NCBI RefSeq assembly: GCF_033659955.1 | Contig: NZ_JARUJP010000011.1 | Location: forward strand, 59,651 to 123,650 | Source: Clostridium_AM tanneri | GTDB taxonomy: Bacteria > Bacillota > Clostridia > Clostridiales > Clostridiaceae | DNA: 64,000 nucleotides | Reading direction: 5' to 3' | Shown here: piece after piece, positions 62,285 to 64,000 of the stretch | Layout: each line of letters begins with the position of its first letter | How positions within the stretch are numbered: the stretch's first letter is position 1 | Made by a program: the position numbers and the translations under genes | The notes under the pieces: generated by a model | The model's input: only the letters and a program-made list of their open reading frames with translations | What the model was told of the DNA's origin: nothing | Database searches by the model: none

Positions 62285-63661
62285 ATGAAAAGAAACTTTG
62301 AGAATTTTAAAATTTTTATAAAAGACAAAAAGACAGCAGTAGTTGGAATAGGCATAAGTAATACGCCATTAATAAACTTTTTAGTAGATTTAGGAGCAAA
62401 GGTTACTGCTTTTGATAAGAAAACTGAAGAACAAATAGGAGAAGTCGCTAAGGAATTTAAGAATAGAGGAGTAGAATTAATATTAGGAGATAACTATCTA
62501 GATGAGTTAAAAGGCTTCGATGTAATATTTAAAACTCCATCTATGAGAATAGATAGTCCTGCTATGCTCAAAGCCAAAGAGGAAGGAAGTTATATTACTT
62601 CTGAAATAGAGGAGTTTGTAAGATATTGCCCAGCAAAATTATATGGAGTAACAGGTAGCGATGGAAAAACAACTACTACAACTTTAATTTATAACATGCT
62701 TAAACAGGAAGGATATAATACATGGGTTGGAGGTAATATAGGAACACCCTTATTTACTAAAATAGAAGATATAAAAGACAGTGATAGAGTAGTCTTAGAG
62801 TTATCTAGTTTTCAGCTTATGACAATGAATGTATCTCCGGAAGTGGCTGTTATAACAAATTTAAGTCCTAACCACTTAGATATTCATAAAGATATGGAGG
62901 AATATGTTGATGCTAAAAAAAATATATTTAAGCATCAAAGCGAAAATGATTTACTAGTATTAAACATGGACAATGAGATAACAAACTCTATGGTAAGAGA
63001 ATCTATAGCAAAGATTAGTAGGTTTAGTGTGAAAAACAAGGTAGAGCAAGGTGCATATTTTCAAGACAGTAAGTTATATGTAAAAGGAAAAGAAGTATGC
63101 GCTTTAAATGAAGTTAAGATAAAGGGAATGCATAATGTTGAAAATTTACTGGCTGCATTTTGTGCATTAAGTGATGATGTAAGTATACGTAGTATGAGAG
63201 AAGTATCTACTACTTTTACTGGAGTAGAGCATAGATGCGAATTTGTAAGAGAATTAGATGGAGTTAAATACTATAATGACTCTATAGCTTCTAGTCCTAC
63301 TAGAACAGTAGCTGGACTTAAGGCCTTTGATAAACCTGTGATTTTAATAGCCGGAGGATACGATAAAAATATACCTTTTCAATCCCTAGCGGAAGAAGGG
63401 CATTCAAAAATAAAGACTTTAATTTTAATTGGTGATACAAAATATAAAATAAAAGAAAGTTTTGAAGAGTTCAAGGTGAGAACTGGGAAAGATTTAAATA
63501 TAATTATCGAGGAAAACTTAGAGTCTGCTGTACTGAAAGCAAAAGACATATCAGAAGGTGGAGACATAGTAACGCTTTCACCTGCATGTGCAAGTTTTGA
63601 TATGTTCCCTAACTTTGAGGCTAGAGGTAATAGATTTAAAGAAATTGTGAAAAATTTATAG
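62285..63661 (+). CDS. murD: UDP-N-acetylmuramoylalanine--D-glutamate ligase (MurD)
   Basis: Adds D-glutamate, supplied by the MurI encoded at 11.8 kb, to UDP-MurNAc-L-Ala. The 458-residue protein has the Rossmann-like N-terminal uridine site (KTAVVGIGISNTPLINFLV), the ATP-binding P-loop GVTGSDGKTTTTTLIYNML (near residue 118) and LSSFQLMTM, NLSPNHLDIH, and EHRCEFVRELDGVKYYNDSIASSPT. The C-terminal LSPACASFDMFPNFEARGNRFKEIV is intact. ATG follows TTGGAGGG. It is not in a dcw cluster, which is common in clostridia. A single-gene unit. Confidence 0.95.
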   Translation: MKRNFENFKIFIKDKKTAVVGIGISNTPLINFLVDLGAKVTAFDKKTEEQIGEVAKEFKNRGVELILGDNYLDELKGFDVIFKTPSMRIDSPAMLKAKEEGSYITSEIEEFVRYCPAKLYGVTGSDGKTTTTTLIYNMLKQEGYNTWVGGNIGTPLFTKIEDIKDSDRVVLELSSFQLMTMNVSPEVAVITNLSPNHLDIHKDMEEYVDAKKNIFKHQSENDLLVLNMDNEITNSMVRESIAKISRFSVKNKVEQGAYFQDSKLYVKGKEVCALNEVKIKGMHNVENLLAAFCALSDDVSIRSMREVSTTFTGVEHRCEFVRELDGVKYYNDSIASSPTRTVAGLKAFDKPVILIAGGYDKNIPFQSLAEEGHSKIKTLILIGDTKYKIKESFEEFKVRTGKDLNIIIEENLESAVLKAKDISEGGDIVTLSPACASFDMFPNFEARGNRFKEIVKNL

Positions 63662-63683
63662 GATATATATCAGATTGAATAAG

Positions 63684-63727
63684 ATCCACTAAGAAAGTTC
63701 GTTTATATGCCTTTTTAGTGGATTTTA
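63684..63727 (+). terminator. Terminator after murD
   Basis: ATCCACTAA pairs with TTAGTGGAT (63684-63692 and 63715-63723) across a 22-nt loop, followed by TTTTAT. The loop is longer than usual. Confidence 0.6.
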
Positions 63728-64000
63728 TATATTAACGTATCCTAGTGTATCAATGCATATATTAGTTAGAAATAGATAGATTTAAGTAGTAATTTAAAGA
63801 TATTTGCTAAAAATAAAAGATATAATCCGAATCAATGCTCATTAATGTGATAAGATAATACATGTCCTTCGGTGAAAGGACAACTTAATTATATAAACTA
63901 TTTACTACTATCTACAATAAAGTAGATTTTAAGAACTAGTTTATAAATAACTAATTTTAAAACATTAAAATTAGGGGTTGACAATAACATTGGAATTTGA
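63724..64000. other. Non-coding tail of the window with a hairpin and a -35 box
   Basis: No gene is visible. A hairpin TGTCCTT/AAGGACA (63863-63869 and 63876-63882, loop CGGTGA) has no T-tract. At the very end TTGACA (63978-63983) is a perfect -35; its -10 would lie about at the window edge, so a strong promoter probably drives a gene beyond it. Confidence 0.5.

Overview
The window is AT-rich chromosomal DNA with short intergenic gaps, strong GGAGG-type ribosome binding sites, frequent TTG/GTG starts and many U-tailed terminators. The sporulation genes (spoVG, spoVT, spoVB, yabP, yabQ, spoIIE), an [FeFe]-hydrogenase-like iron-sulfur protein, clostridial-type glycyl- and lysyl-tRNA synthetases and radical SAM enzymes point to an anaerobic, spore-forming Clostridium (sensu stricto or a close relative). 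Species cannot be read from the sequence. There is no prophage, insertion sequence, integrase or CRISPR array. This is essentially a core-genome segment.

Left part (1-25.2 kb), several short units on both strands. A minus-strand cell-envelope group comes first: a truncated GerMN-like lipoprotein, a YycJ-type metallo-hydrolase and murA, then a tiny DUF1540 gene and a LigT-like 2H phosphoesterase. A complete ribose operon, rbsK-rbsD-rbsA-rbsC-rbsB, follows, with a LacI-type regulator (rbsR) downstream and a double palindromic operator at the rbsK promoter. Next are a long clostridial glutamine synthetase, murI, ppiB, a DUF3783 protein, an XRE/S24-fold regulator lacking its protease serine, two radical SAM proteins, a YkvI-type membrane protein, a glycine-rich-linker lipoprotein, comB-like phosphatase, an RlmI-like methyltransferase, an ABC-F ATPase, a membrane-anchored SH3-like protein, a HAD phosphatase and the [FeFe]-hydrogenase-like protein with a TSCCCP motif. 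tRNA-Pro and a small membrane protein follow.

Right part (26-59.4 kb) is the region conserved between clostridia and Bacillus subtilis from purR to lysS: murC (divergent), purR, spoVG, glmU, prs, [two-component system, HtrA protease], pth, mfd, [PrsA-like foldase], spoVT, spoVB, mazG, hup, rqcP, yabP, yabQ, divIC, S1-domain protein, a tRNA array, spoIIE, tilS, hpt, ftsH, [FlK-like thioesterase], coaX, dusB, [unknown protein], greA, lysS. Bracketed genes are additions relative to the Bacillus order. Cell wall precursor synthesis, nucleotide salvage, translation quality control and sporulation are interleaved. Sporulation genes carry recognisable sigma-H (spoVG), sigma-E (yabP) and possible sigma-G (spoVT) promoters.

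End (59.5-64 kb): tRNA-Asn, two tandem near-identical T-box leaders controlling glyS, a 600-bp gap that holds a strong candidate for an unannotated small RNA on the minus strand (own promoter, intrinsic terminator, C-rich motifs), and murD. Items most worth a second look are the sRNA candidate, the tandem T-boxes, the tandemly duplicated tRNA triplet, the TSCCCP hydrogenase-like protein, the serine-less S24 regulator and the unrecognised protein between dusB and greA.
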